A stretch of DNA of 64,000 nucleotides from Gonocerus acuteangulatus (Eukaryota > Arthropoda > Insecta > Hemiptera > Coreidae): assembly GCA_946811695.1 (NCBI GenBank), contig OX328128.1, positions 78,438,606 through 78,502,605 of the forward strand, given 5' to 3'. The first letter of the stretch is position 1. Each line of letters starts with the position of its first letter. Positions 22,016 through 34,310 of the stretch are shown one piece after another. Made by a program: the position numbers and the translations under genes. The notes under the pieces were generated by a model that saw only the letters and a list, made by a program, of their open reading frames with translations, had not been told where the DNA came from and made no database searches.

Positions 22016-23169
22016 AGGATTTTTTTTTTTTTCCAAATTTACAAGTTCGATGTATAGATTGAGTTTGAGAAAAGACTAAATCCATGCTCGTTAAATGAGC
22101 ATCTTTGAGAACCATGTTACAACCAAAACATATCCAAAATGTAGAAAAGATTGCTCAGTTATGAAATGTTGTAAAAATAAATAAAACACTTGGAGGCCAA
22201 TATTTCAGATTAAATTCGAGCTTGTTCAATAAGTGAAATTCTAGATAAATATTACTGAAAATAAAGTAAATGGCACTAACTCATACAAAGTTCTTTTAGG
22301 TAATTTCTATTTGTAAGGTCCTACATTAATTTCTCTTTTATAAACATCTGGCCTACTTATATTTTAAATTGGCCTTAATTTGTATAGACGACTAAATTGT
22401 GTGTGTATAAAATAATTTATAATAATATATATATTTTATAGTGGCAATAATAGTGTTAAATAATGTATTGTAATTTTAATTATGATATTTGAGTCTATTT
22501 AAGAGTGTCTAATCGATTAACTTTGGCGGACTTAACTTTAAACTGAACAAAAGTCTCATTGTCTTTTTGTATAGTTTTAGTATTGAGTTGAACATGTTTA
22601 ATGTAGAGGGGGATGAATACCAAATAGTTGCTTGTCAATGTTACACTTCAAGAAATCCTTTCCGAGGATATGACAATCAAGCAATTATTTTTTAGATGGA
22701 ATAAACAGTCAAATTATTTTCAAAGAAATGAGAAAGAAAAATGGTTAAGTTAATTTAGCTAAATGAGTGTAATCAGTACCTACTTCCCTTATATTCAACT
22801 ATGTTTTTAACCTAAAAGTACTTAGTATAAAATCCTGCAAATCGCATATGATAAATGTCCGTTGATTATTATACACATAGGATGGGAACATAAATGTTGT
22901 TGAGTGTTTTGATATCATTATCTTATTTAATAATTTAATTGAATGGTTATGAAATAAGGAAATAGGATGGGTATCCATTAATCTTCTATAAGTACATCAC
23001 ATGAAATTTTCTCTTTCTGAGATAACCATTTCGGATTATAAACCATAATATTCTAACCTAATGTCCAACCTGTTTGTAAATATCTCTTTTCGATGTGTAA
23101 CCCCAGAGGAAAACACATTCCTTTTGTTGCTCATGATGGCGTAGTCGCAGTTTATTGCAAAATTTAATA

Positions 23170-23440
23170 CAATTATCATGAAGATTAGATGGTTAGCCGT
23201 CGAGGTGATAAGCAATCTGGGAATAGTTGGGATTCGGCTAAGAAAACATCAATACGATTTTTGTAAAAAATCTATATTTAGGATGTTTCGGCTACTCTTT
23301 GACAGCTAAAATGACAAGAAGCAAAGAAAAAACAGAAATTAATACACAGAAAAAAGGTTTATCAGTACGATAAATGACAGGTCTATAAATACAAATCAAC
23401 TTATTATATGTGAACAATTTGTTGTTAAAATGTTCTAATA
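23170..23440 (+). repeat. Single arm of the fold-back family
   Basis: Shares ggttagccgtcgaggtgata, gttgggattcggctaagaaa and gtttcggctactctttg with the 45.75-kb arm, followed by related A-rich sequence. No second arm. Confidence 0.75.
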
Positions 23441-23649
23441 TTTTAGTTTCTTTCCTGATTGCTTAATACAATTATAAGTTTCCATAAATTTCAATTTGTC
23501 TATCATCTTTAGGATAATTGACAAAACACAGAATTCAACTATTTGCCAGCTGAATTGTTCCAATTTCTGTAACTTCCTTGGTCCAATAGAAGTGAAAGAA
23601 ATCATTATAAGCCTTATAGGGAGAAAGGAAACCATTTTTAAGCAGCTTC

Positions 23650-23860
23650 CATTTTTAAAATCTAATCTGTTTTCCTGAATACAGGTGATCGTAATGAAAG
23701 TTACCATTATCCAATCTGTTTGCCTAGATCCAGGTGACTGCACACAAAGTTCACAATATCCAATTTACTTTCTTGGATCCGAGTGACCGTACACAAAATT
23801 CTCAACAATCAATATGTCTTCCTGTATACAAGTCATACACAATGTTCTTTATATTAAAAT
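23650..23860 (+). repeat. ~53-bp degenerate tandem repeat
   Basis: Four diverged units with ccaatctgtttgcctagatc and caggtgactgcacacaaagt. Confidence 0.6.
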
Positions 23861-23907
23861 TTACTAAATTAAGTGATGTGATTTGAATGAGAGTAAAGCT
23901 CATTAAG

Positions 23908-24180
23908 ATAAGACACTAGTGATAAATTACCAAGATATCGCACAAGAGATAAATCATCAAGATATGACACTAGTGACAAATCACCAAGATATAAACTAGT
24001 GATAAATCAAAAAGATGTGGTACAAAAGGATAAATCACCAAGATATGACACTAGTGACAAATCACCAAGATATAAAATAGTGATAACTGATCAAGATATG
24101 ACACTAATGATAACTCACCAAAATATAGCCCAAGAGATAAATCACCCAGTTATGGATACCAGTGATAACTCACATAAATA
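23908..24180 (+). repeat. ~31-bp degenerate tandem repeat
   Basis: gataaatcaccaagatatga and variants, about nine units. Confidence 0.8.
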
Positions 24181-24191
24181 TAACAGCACCT

Positions 24192-24244
24192 TAGTTGGTG
24201 CTCATGGCCACTACCGCCGGTGCACCGTAATAAAAATTAAAAAA
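24192..24244 (+). mobile_element. 5'-truncated SINE copy
   Basis: Only the family tail, ending ccggtgcaccgtaataaaaa, flanked by aacagcacct at 24182-24191 and 24245-24254. Confidence 0.8.
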
Positions 24245-25271
24245 AACAGCACCTAAGGACAACTAATACCTCAAATCCACAGTCCATTATAAAACCTGCC
24301 AAATTCAAGTACCAACTTCTACTAGATTCTCTTTTTAATTCTTTCATAAAAATTTGATATTTTCATTATTCCAATCAATGGTAGATTTTAAACATTTTTT
24401 AAAATCCAAAAACATATTTCAAAACACTTAGCTATCAGTTAAAGCATTAGCAACTAATGTTAATAAATTTGATATTACTATTCAAAGCCTCCTAAATTAA
24501 TCCAGGGCATTCCAAAAGAATCCTGTTTGTATATTTTTATGCAATGTTGACATGAATAGCTTACAAATAGTTTTTAAAACTCTTTTTGTGTAATTTATCT
24601 TAAAAAAAAAAAATATTAATAATACCAAAGTATTGGTAATGTTGTGAAGGAGGCTCTGAATTGGGACGTTATTACTTCTTATAAATAATTCATTTGCTTT
24701 AATAAAGTAAATACATATCAAAGTATATGAGAATCAATCAAATATTCAAACTGTATTATATTACTTTAATTAAGTTCAACCTTTTTGAAGATAGTAAATA
24801 TTAAAAAAGAAAACTTGCAGGAATAGGACGTAATATATCACGTTATAGCAACTGTCTGCAAACTCAATAGTGACTTAATCTCAACATGTATTGCTTAGTA
24901 TATTCATATATACTGTACAAAAAATCCCCTTTACTAATTAAATATTAACATTTCATTAAAATATCTATATACACATCCATATAAACAAACATTTGTAAAT
25001 CTCCAATGTTCACAAATAATCTAAAATTTATAATCTTCAATATTTTTAAAAAAGATGTGAGAATATTTTATTGTAGATATATATTTAATTAATTAATTCC
25101 TTAGTAGAGTATGTCTAGGAGTAAAGTAGGGAGTTGGAAGTTTTCCCCCAAGGTGTCTAGAAGTACAGTAGGGAGTCAGAAGCGTCCCTAAGTGTTGCAT
25201 TTAGAAATGAAGATTCAGCATCTTTGTATATAAGAAATATTCGTGTTTGTGTATATATATATATATGTATG

Positions 25272-25324
<53 letters not shown>

Positions 25325-25383
25325 TGTGTGTGTGCCATAATTATTGATATACTAAGTATATTTTGGAAAAAAGGGTATTTTTT

Positions 25384-25542
25384 AACCCCTGGTGTGTATA
25401 AAGTGTCTGCCAGACACGAGGTAAATTTCAGTGAAGTATGTTGCCAGTACTGATCATCTAGACTGATACTCAGTGCTGCCAACATACTTTAGTGAAATTC
25501 CCCTCGTGTCACTCAGAAATGTTATGCATGCCAGGGGTTAGG
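25384..25542. repeat. Inverted repeat, ~75-bp arms
   Basis: aacccctggtgtg ... cagacacgagg ... tatgttg is mirrored by caacata ... cctcgtgtca ... ccaggggtt around a centre near 25458. Confidence 0.7.
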
Positions 25543-26792
25543 GATCACCTTATCAGTAAAAATAATGTACATGGTACAAAAGCGATAATTAATCAATAAG
25601 TTATTCTATTTATTAATAATATCAAAAAATAACCTCATGGATATTATTAATCAACATTATAAATCCATACATACAAAAATGATGAGTCAAAAGTATTGAT
25701 ATACCATGTTTATTTTGAAAAAAAAATTACTTTTTAAGGATCACCATTTTGATAAAAAGATGTTAAATGGTACACAAGTTATAATCAATTGTGAATAAGT
25801 TAATTTATTTATCAACAAATAAATCATTACCTAGTTATGTATAATAATGAACATTGTATCATTTTATATCTTAGAACGGCGGCTTCTGGGTTTGGAAGAA
25901 AAAAAAGTTTAGTTTCTCTGAATCTATCGGGGCGAGGTTATTTCAGTCACAGAGCACTCGACTAATATCCTGTACCTAAGTATAAAATTAGAGCACACTA
26001 AAGTTTACATCTTCTAGTGAATGTCCATAGGCCAACCCAGCCTCTAAATAATTTATTAATGGGTACCTGCAAAAGGGAAAAATCAGGCGACCGTACTGAT
26101 AGTAGTAATATATAAATAGTACTGACCACATTATCTCCTTAGAGTGCTGTTAGATCAAAAATCAGATACTTCTATAGAATCTTCCCCATAATTCCAACAG
26201 GTTAACTCTTTGTAGCAAATGCACTTTGGTGCATCTAGAAGCTAACAGATAAACTGTTGCAGAGAAGATGAAACAGCGAAGAGAATAAGGATTATAAATG
26301 AAGGTATATCAATACTTTTGATTCCTGTACTTTTCGTGTTCAGTAGTTATTAGTTTAAGTTTAAGGATTTTAGCTATCGAAAGTTCATATTGTAACTACA
26401 AGAGGAGGATCTTTGCAGAACAACAAAACCCAAGTATTTAAGGTAATATTTGATAAAGAAAATATAATAAGATATTTAATATTGTGAGGTATATCAATAC
26501 ATTTGGCACTCACTGTGTATAAATACATACATGCACATAGATACACAAACATTGGCATGGATAAGCACTTGTCAGATTGTATGGGTAGTATTGTTGAATT
26601 TATAATAACTGTGATATGATACTGTTGATGTTTGTATGTTTTATAAATGTAATCTATTCAACAGTGAATACATAATTGTATCTCCTCTACATTTTCTTAT
26701 TTGTTTGCTTATTTCCTCAATTATTTTTTCTCTAAGCTAAAGAGCAGTTATTACTTTGGAATTGAGAAAAAAATACGGTTTGCCAGAGTATA

Positions 26793-26845
26793 AAAAGTCC
26801 GATTCGCAGGAACTGCATCATCTTAGTGTCTCTCCACAAATCCTC
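26793..26845 (+). repeat. Dispersed motif AAAAAGTCCG..CGCAGGAACTGCATCATCTTAG
   Basis: Related copies, all on the + strand, at about 3995, 7744, 48347 and 61004. Sequence after the motif is only weakly shared. Confidence 0.6.
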
Positions 26846-26971
26846 TTATTCCTCATACAATTTGAAAATATTTTAATTAAACGTTTTAATATTTTCTGCC
26901 CAAACTTCTTTCAATTTTTGCTGTAAACTTTATATCATATTTATCCTATTTCAATATATGCAGGGCAGCCC

Positions 26972-27040
<69 letters not shown>

Positions 27041-27200
27041 CAGTCCCATAACAAGCCACAAGACCTAGAAGGACAGATACTGTATTTGCCCAGGGCAAAT
27101 TCAGATCTCTGATACTTGACCATACGGCACATTAGGTTAATAGTGTGGCCATTACTATGCTTCGGCCGCCTGATTTTCCCCTTTGCAGGTACCCATTAAT

Positions 27201-27378
27201 TTTTTTTTTTTTTTTTTTTATGGTGCACCGGCAACTGGGTCGTAAGCGCCGATATCCATAGTGCGGCAAGGAACCTTCTCAATGGGCCCTGGGAAAAGTC
27301 TTGCTGCTAGAGGGACTTGAACTCCCGTCTCCCGCATGAGAATCTAAGGCATTAGCCACAAGGTAATGGGGAGACCCA
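27201..27378 (-). mobile_element. tRNA-derived SINE inserted in an inverted-repeat element
   Basis: The same SINE family in reverse: tRNA-like head at the right (GTGGCTAATGCCTTAGATTC, B box GAGTTCAAGTCCC on the minus strand), T-run at the left. The 12-bp duplication gtacccattaat lies at 27189-27200 and 27379-27390. Confidence 0.9.
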
Positions 27379-28997
27379 GTACCCATTAATAAATTAATTA
27401 AAGGCTGGGTTGGCCTAGGAGATTTGATCTCCTAGTGTCGTCGTTCGAGGGTTTTATTTAGGGTCCCAGACCGTTCCTAGGCCCAAGGCTTTATTAGATG
27501 ATAATACATAATATATCGCATTCCACAATTATACCTATGGGTAGATCAATATCTGATCATTATAACACTGGTATATAAGATGGCTAAATTAGCGTATGAT
27601 TCTTTCATTGGCCTGTATAATTTTAAAGGCATTGGATGTAGCAGACATTACAGTGGCTATGAGGCGATGACGAGATTTTAAATTTCCCCCCTTTCGTGAA
27701 GAGTGTTCTCAAAATCCCCGACCAGGGCTTTCAAGGAAGTCAGGATGAAGAAATATCAGTAACTGTCGGCAAGTCCAAACAGGGAGTTCAGAAGTACTTG
27801 CCGCACTTACAAGTTCAGAGCTTTAGACAAATTCAGCGCTTTTGAGAAATCCAGTTAACACGATGGTTCTCTCAAGAGTCGTGTAATTTTAATTATCTGA
27901 CGCCTAAGACAAGATACTGATGAAAACTAGAGGGTCATTATTAAAAATTAAAAAAAATTCTGTGTATTTAGTATTATGTTATAGTGAGTGTCTATCATAT
28001 AAGAACATAGGAAGTACAGAATGATTAAGAGAGTTGCGCCGAAATGTTATTAGACTCAGATGTTTCTGAAGAAAAATAGATGTTGGTTGACACGCCTTAA
28101 ATACAACCCCCCAAAAAAAAAAGACGTTTCCACACTAAGCCATTTAAACAAAACGTAGAAGAGAAACAATAAAGAGAAAGAGAACAACTTTGTCTGAGTA
28201 TCTATAAACGTATTTATACTCAGCGGTATGGGGGAAAAAAAAAGTTTAATCTGTTAAAGTATATTTGAAGGCGTGTTAGAAGCATGATATAATCCAGAGC
28301 AATAAAAGCAGTGATTTTATTCTACAAATCGAGCGGAAATTTTGGGCATCAAGTTTTGCCAGTGAGATATTGATTTTAAATTTTCTAACAACGTATTAAC
28401 TTTCTAGCTTCGGGCAATGATGACCTCGCAGTTCTTTGCCCTTAAGCACAAGTAAACAAACAAACAACAACTTTCTAGTTATTTGCTGTTGATATCGAAT
28501 CGAAGAAACAGTGATTCTTACTTTTGAAATCTTGGAAGATTAATTCTTTATTATTTAGGTTTCATGAAAATGAAGAAAATGCCAATGAGTTCTCCTAGTT
28601 CCAAAATTTATATTTTATTCATTAAAATCAATATTTCGCCGTAATGCAATTATATGAATAAAATATAAATTTTGAAACTGGGAGACCTGATTGGCCTTGT
28701 GTTCATTTTTATGAAACCTAAATATCTTGGTGAAGGTGAATAAGTGGTAGCACTTATCAATTCAATAAATATTTTATATTTTTTACACAAATTGAATAGT
28801 TGGCATTAAAGCCGCTTTGACCAACATACGCCTTTCTTGCATTTCGTATTCTTCTTTGACATTAAGAAAATACGTACCTCTTTGCTTTGTATTAAGGAAG
28901 CCTGTTCGAGGCAAATTTGCCGGCCTGCTGCTTACCCAAACAGTTTCATTTGCTTTTGTTGTACTTTGTTCATACTCTTAAGTACTGTAGTATCACA

Positions 28998-29228
28998 ATG
29001 AGTAAAGCTCATCCTCCTGAACTGAAGAAATTCATGGACAAAAAGTTGTGCATTAAGCTGAATGGAGGGAGAAACGTTGTTGGAATCTTAAGAGGTTTTG
29101 ATCCGTTCATGAATATGGTTGTGGATGAATCTTTGGAAGAAAAGAAAGATGGAACGAAAAAGAACATTGGGATGGTTGTAATTAGAGGGAACAGTGTCAT
29201 TATGGTGGAGGCTTTGGAGAGAGTATAG
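28998..29228 (+). CDS. SNRPG: Small nuclear ribonucleoprotein G (Sm protein G)
   Basis: A 76-residue protein, the same length as human SmG, beginning [16 protein letters not shown]. Sm motif 1 covers about residues 15-46 with [11 protein letters not shown] at 29-39; Sm motif 2 is [14 protein letters not shown], with VIRGN at 61-65. SmG is one of seven proteins in the Sm ring that binds the U-rich Sm site of spliceosomal snRNAs; it assembles in the cytoplasm with the SMN complex and acts in the nucleus. The frame is open upstream of this ATG (from 28917), but the family start is exactly this Met, after tatcacaATG. The coding region is uninterrupted. There is no A-tail or flanking duplication, so it does not look like a processed copy. 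Confidence 0.96.
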   Translation: MSKAHPPELKKFMDKKLCIKLNGGRNVVGILRGFDPFMNMVVDESLEEKKDGTKKNIGMVVIRGNSVIMVEALERV

Positions 29229-29533
29229 CATTATATGTAAGTATTTTATTATCCTATGTATCTTAGTTATTGACAATTATTAGTACTTAGAAAGTCCTTA
29301 CAATTTGATAATGTATTATTGATGTTAGGAATGGAGTTTTGGTGTCCTTTCTCACAAACAATTTCTCTCTACCAGGTTTTGTACTTTATTACTCTACTGT
29401 AAATGTTTGTCTATTATCTACATGAGAAATGTACTTAACACGTTATTTATTAACAATTTGAACAATAATTTATTATTATAATGTGTACTTGATAATTACT
29501 AATTAAAATTGATCATACAAACTAAATAATAAA
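29229..29533 (+). other. SNRPG 3' UTR with a strong splice donor and an AATAAA
   Basis: Eight bases after the stop codon comes a consensus donor, gtaagt, at 29237. An AATAAA lies at 29528-29533, so the mRNA may simply end near 29.55 kb. Alternatively the donor may pair with the T-rich acceptor ending at 32008, leaving a terminal exon from 32009. Sequence alone cannot choose between these. Confidence 0.4.
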
Positions 29534-29835
29534 CAGGCAAATAATTGAAAAAAAAAATCAAAATCATTGTTATAAAGGAAATTGAAGGTATTTTTTGCTA
29601 CAGATGATCTGATTATTGATTAATTCCTCTAGTAACCCAGTCCATTATATTATAGTATTCACAAACTCTTAGATCTTTCGACGCTTATTTAATTGTGCTG
29701 TCAGAAAATTTATTTAACTAAGACTACCTAAATGTCCTTTGATTCACATAAAGCATGTACGAATTTCAAATAGTGTCGGATTTTAGTGGATTAGTCTTAT
29801 TTGTTTTGTACATGAATCATAAAATGTGACATTAA

Positions 29836-30689
29836 CCCTGGAGTGGTCACGTCGGGTCATAGTGACCCGACACTTTCTTCTTTCCTGTAGATTAAGGTGA
29901 AATCTTGCAAGTACATGCTTGAGACTTTAGCTTACTTTCCTCGTCCTCCCCAGATTTAGTCCAGTTTATATTAGACAGTGCTATTGATAATTATTCCATT
30001 TATTTTACCCGAGGTGACCACTTGTGTGTGTCTGTTATTGTGAGATTGTTGCAAAACTAATGGGTGGCCTCTAGCTGTATTTGTTCATTCGATCAATTGT
30101 ACATGCATCAATTCAAAGATAGTTTTTAAACAAAATCAATTTAAAAATGACCCGTCGTATATTTTTGACCTTGGGCATCAACTTCTCCGAAGTCATCTAA
30201 TTGCCTTGCCAAGTCTATATGCCAAACCTTAACAAGGCCATTGAAAACAAGGCTCAATTTTTATTTAAAAAGTCAGGGAATTGTTGTACTGCCAGTGACT
30301 GAAGAAGCAGGGAGAATAAAAGGTAAAGGTGTTCTGTACGCCTGAGTACGAAAGACACAAAATATTCAAATTTTTGTACTGAGTGTTGCTTGTGTAAAAT
30401 TTACATGAAAATCATTTGTCCTAATTGTATCTAATACATATAATTCATCATTTTGCATTTTTTAAAAAAGAAATAGATGTATTTTCTTATTAAATGCATT
30501 TTCATAGCCTAAATTTTAAGTTCAGTTGTTTTCATTTAAAAGTATTGAAAAAGAAACAATAACAATGTACAAATCATGTTACATCGATAAAATATCTTTT
30601 TTTAATATAAAAAATGTATAAATAAAAGTTGGGTCATAAAGACCCGAGGTGACCTTTAATGAAAGTATTATACAGGTGACCACTCAAGG
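29836..30689. mobile_element. piggyBac-like non-autonomous element, decayed
   Basis: TTAA at 29832-29835 is followed by CCCTGGAGTGGTCACGTCGG. The right end is mirrored in parts (gggtcataaagacccgaggt, then gtgaccactcaaggt) but ends in taat, not TTAA. TTAA targets with CCC ends are typical of piggyBac. No transposase frame is seen. Confidence 0.65.
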
Positions 30690-30965
30690 TAATAATAAAT
30701 TATTGTATTTGAATGTATAGTAAACTCTATAGTATCGCAAATGTTTGAGCCTAATTATTGCTGCAAAGTCATCCTAGTCTGTACTTTCTAATCTCTGTGA
30801 ATTCTTGTCTCCTAAAAACCACAAAAGCACAACACACAAGATAAAGGATGTGCTGTGAAAACAATGAAACTGGTGTTTAACTGGTAAATGTATATTTTAG
30901 ATGTCTGATGATGAACCTAAACTGGTTCGAAACGTCACAAATTTAAGTTAACAAGTTGGCTTCGG

Positions 30966-31262
30966 TATGGGACATATCATCGATACAAATGCAAAGTATC
31001 GAATGGAAAATCACCACTTTCCTGAGTGAAAATACTTTTATTTATTACTTTGCTTTTGGACAGTCAAATAGTCGGCAGATTCGACCTTTTGACAGTGGTT
31101 ACATTCCCCTTTCACCGAGTGAAATAAGATTCGGGAGTTTGTTGTCCCTCAGCAAATCAGTAAAGCAAACAGCAATCAGTAAAGATTGAAAATAAAAAAT
31201 GCTTTTTTTCACATTCGATACTTTGCATTTGCATCGACGATATATGTCCTGTACTGGCTTTC
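30966..31262. repeat. Inverted repeat, ~45-bp arms
   Basis: gacatatcatcgatacaaat and gcaaagtatcgaatg near 30970-31010 are mirrored at about 31214-31255. The open frame between them has no coding resemblance I recognise. Confidence 0.6.
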
Positions 31263-32639
31263 ACTGAGGTACAGCGGAAAAAAGAGCCAAACTCCTTTAA
31301 CTTATGATGGCTGTAACGACGACACTAGGAGATCAAATCTTCTAGGCGAACCCAGCCTTTAATTCATCTAATATATTTGTCAAATACCACTATATATTCG
31401 TTACGGCTTGTAAAAGCTGAAACTTGTTCAAACAATTTTTTTTATATATAACTTGATTCTTACGATATCTGTATATATTTGTAAAGTTTGAGAGCATAAC
31501 ATAGGTTCTTATGTTCCATTATCAAGTACACATTTGTTTGTTATTTAATCATACTCCTGTTTCAAAGTAGTTATCATTTAACCTTCAGCAACAAAAATAT
31601 TACAACGGCAGCAAATCACCTTGCCGTTGTGAAGCTCCGCGAATAAATAAATAAACAAAAATATTAAGCAATAACCTTCAGCATTTTTTTTTTTTTTTTT
31701 TACTTTGTGAGATGTATATATTTATGTATAGATGTTTACGAGGCACATTTGTCCCATACCACTCAGCAGTCGGAATCCTTACGGGAGTGTATCCCTTAGC
31801 GAGCCTATGATTAACCCCTGACATTTCGTCCCGAAGCCAACGTGTTAATGTTTTAAATAATTTTGGACAGCAACTCCTGCTAGTTACTTCAAGAATCCAT
31901 TGATCCTTCCCCACCCTCACCTTAAACTTACATATTTCATATGTATAAAGTATTTATTTTTTTAAGAATTTTTGCTACTCTTACTGATTTTTTTTTTTTT
32001 TTTTTCAGGTTTATTCTATGGGAAACATTCCCATGTTGCTGAAATGGAGGCCAGATTTCTTATCTTATTTTGTCTTCTACTTTAAAAAATGATGCCTATA
32101 TTAGGCATAAATATTTTTTCATATTTTAAACATTTGTTTTGTACCGATTCTGGAATATTTTAAATATTAATTGGACTTATAAATAACTTTTGTATATTAT
32201 TAAATATAGCTAGTGTTGCCATTTATTTTTATTTTTTTGTCAAAAAATCCTTCTATCATCATAAATTTGATTGTTTAGAGATTGGTTTTTGGTTTTGTAC
32301 TTAACCTATCGAAACCTTTATAGTTTAAGTAGGATAATTTCATTTCTAAATATTGGTAAATAACTGGGAATTTATTAATAGACTACACTGGTTAAAGTAG
32401 TAATTACTTATTTTTAAGAGGATGTTGTATCTCTGTTTCATGGGAATACTTTCTACCAAAAAAAAAAAAAAGTTGTAAGTTTTTTTGTTCATTATTTTTA
32501 ATTGTGAGCACTTTAAAATGTTCTAAAACTTCTAGCGGCAGTAGAACAGTACTGCTTGCTACAACATGGTGTCTATTGCACGAAATTGAAAATAGGGCAC
32601 GAAAAAGTCATGAATTTTGAAAGTATGTCATGAAATTTC

Positions 32640-33250
32640 ACTTTTTCCAGAGTCTAACATAATCTCAGGACTTCTGCACATTCATAATTATCGACATTTT
32701 CGTACGGTGACTCAATTCTATCTGCCTCAGCCACCCTTTCCTGTGTTAAATTCCTTTGTTGTAGCATTTAAACACCAATTATCCATTATTTATATATATT
32801 TTTATTTTTCCTTAAGCAAATTCAGAGTTCTTCATGCATACTTAAATATTGAAATTCTGTACACTTTAATTTACTAAATTATGTACATTGACAATAAATA
32901 TTTTTAGAAATTTCGAATCTTGCTACCATTGTTCGAAATTTTTGGTGCTGCTAATTCCATACTCCTTCTACAATTTTTCAGTTTCTTCACTTTTGAAATT
33001 ATTGTAACTATCCAAATCACGGGGAATTATCCTCTTTAACATATGACACACGTTTTATACAGTTTTAAATTGTAATTTTATACTTTTCACGGTAATCCGT
33101 GTAAGGTTTTTCAAATGATTTGTAGCTAAAAGTTAAGCATTTTCCTTTTCCAGTGAAATTATTTTCTTTTTAATGGGCATGAAATTTTTCGTTTAAAGTC
33201 ATGAAAAAGTCACGAAATTGGCTTTCACAAAAGTAGTGGACACCCTGTAC
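32640..33250 (+). repeat. Dispersed repeat R2 copy
   Basis: Starts near the block ttcgtacggtgactcaattc (32698) and ends with gtagtggacaccctg; a reverse copy begins 180 bp later. Confidence 0.7.
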
Positions 33251-33608
33251 AATAAAATAATTAATTTGTCCGATAACTTGAGATGTTTGATGACACTCGC
33301 TATTGTGTTCGGCATCAATCTATTGGTCGAGATGATTGAAGTTGAGCGCAACCTTAATTTGTAGTGATATTTAACTCTCTGGTCGTGTGTCTTGATGTTT
33401 ACACAGTTTCTTGGCACATGTTTTTCACATATTCCAGGGTGTCTACTACTTTTGTAAAAGCAAATTTCATGACTTGCAGTGCAAATTTCATGCTCATTAA
33501 AAAGAAAATAAGTTCACTTGAAAAGAAAAAGCTTTAACTTTTAACTTAAAATTATTTGCAACCTTACATGGATTAACAATTAATAAAACTTTATAAAATG
33601 TACATCGT

Positions 33609-34085
33609 GTGTTAGGCCATCAGTGCTAAGGCGTATGCACTCAGTGCCTAAAGTCGAGGGTTCAATTCAAACTGGGGGTGGTGGTTATTCTTTGGAAAAA
33701 AGAAAAGGCATCAGCCCTATCCTGGCTAGAAAAGGGCAGGTACATATAGATAACCTGTCCCAAAATTCGTAGTTAATAATAATGGATGTTAAAATTTAAA
33801 TAATAATATATATATATTCTTTAATAAGTGCAAAAACCCTTAACATTTAACAGCTTTGTACTACTGAAAGAAAACTTATTTCCCTTGAAACTGCCATGCT
33901 TCCTCAGTAAATTTAATTTTTTAGGGAAAAGGCCAACTGTCTTTCTCAAAATCCTTGAATGCTCTGCAATAACACTTCCTGCAGCTGAGGAAGGACCAGA
34001 CGGCAATGTATCTTCTGAGAAGTCTCACACATGTATTCTCCTAAAATTCTAAGTTAATTATAAATGGACGTTAAAAATTAAAAAA
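33609..34085 (+). repeat. tRNA-like dispersed repeat, possibly two SINE-type units
   Basis: Contains gagggttcaattcaaac (B-box-like) and the tails ggatgttaaaatttaaa and ggacgttaaaaattaaa. A second copy at 45640-46800 is split by the fold-back element. Confidence 0.55.
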
Positions 34086-34310
34086 TTATATAAAAAAAGT
34101 GAAGAAATGATGATACTAAAGATTTTAGATTTACTATAAAATTAGCAGCCTCAAAAATATTGAACAATATTTAAGACTTCATGACGAACCCTGAATATGT
34201 ATTAAGAAAAAGAAAAAATATATGTAAATAATGCATAAGTAATGTGTAAAAGATACAAGAAAGGAATCTAACAGAGGAAAGGGGTGGGGGAGGCAGATAG
34301 AATCGTGTCG

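Larger units (their letters stand above)
26030..27416. mobile_element. Inverted-repeat element with ~65-bp ends, host of a SINE
   Basis: Left arm ggccaacccagcctctaaat ... gggtacctgcaaaagggaaa; right arm is its mirror, split by the SINE at 27201-27378. A further single end of the family is at about 31300-31365. Confidence 0.65.
24255..28997. other. Intergenic, AT-rich, repeats only
   Basis: Holds microsatellites, the inverted repeats at 25384 and 26030, a SINE and the dispersed motif at 26793. Nothing gene-like until SNRPG. From 22016 to 23170 I also see nothing but AT-rich sequence. Confidence 0.5.

Noticed and set aside
20810..22036. Three long overlapping minus-strand reading frames with repeated Ser/His/Pro/Thr sequence
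   Set aside because: They are one 62-bp minisatellite read in three frames; no domain, splice context or codon signal.
30956..31189. 77-codon frame starting MASVWDISSIQMQ
   Set aside because: Bounded by the arms of an inverted repeat, no homologue recognised.
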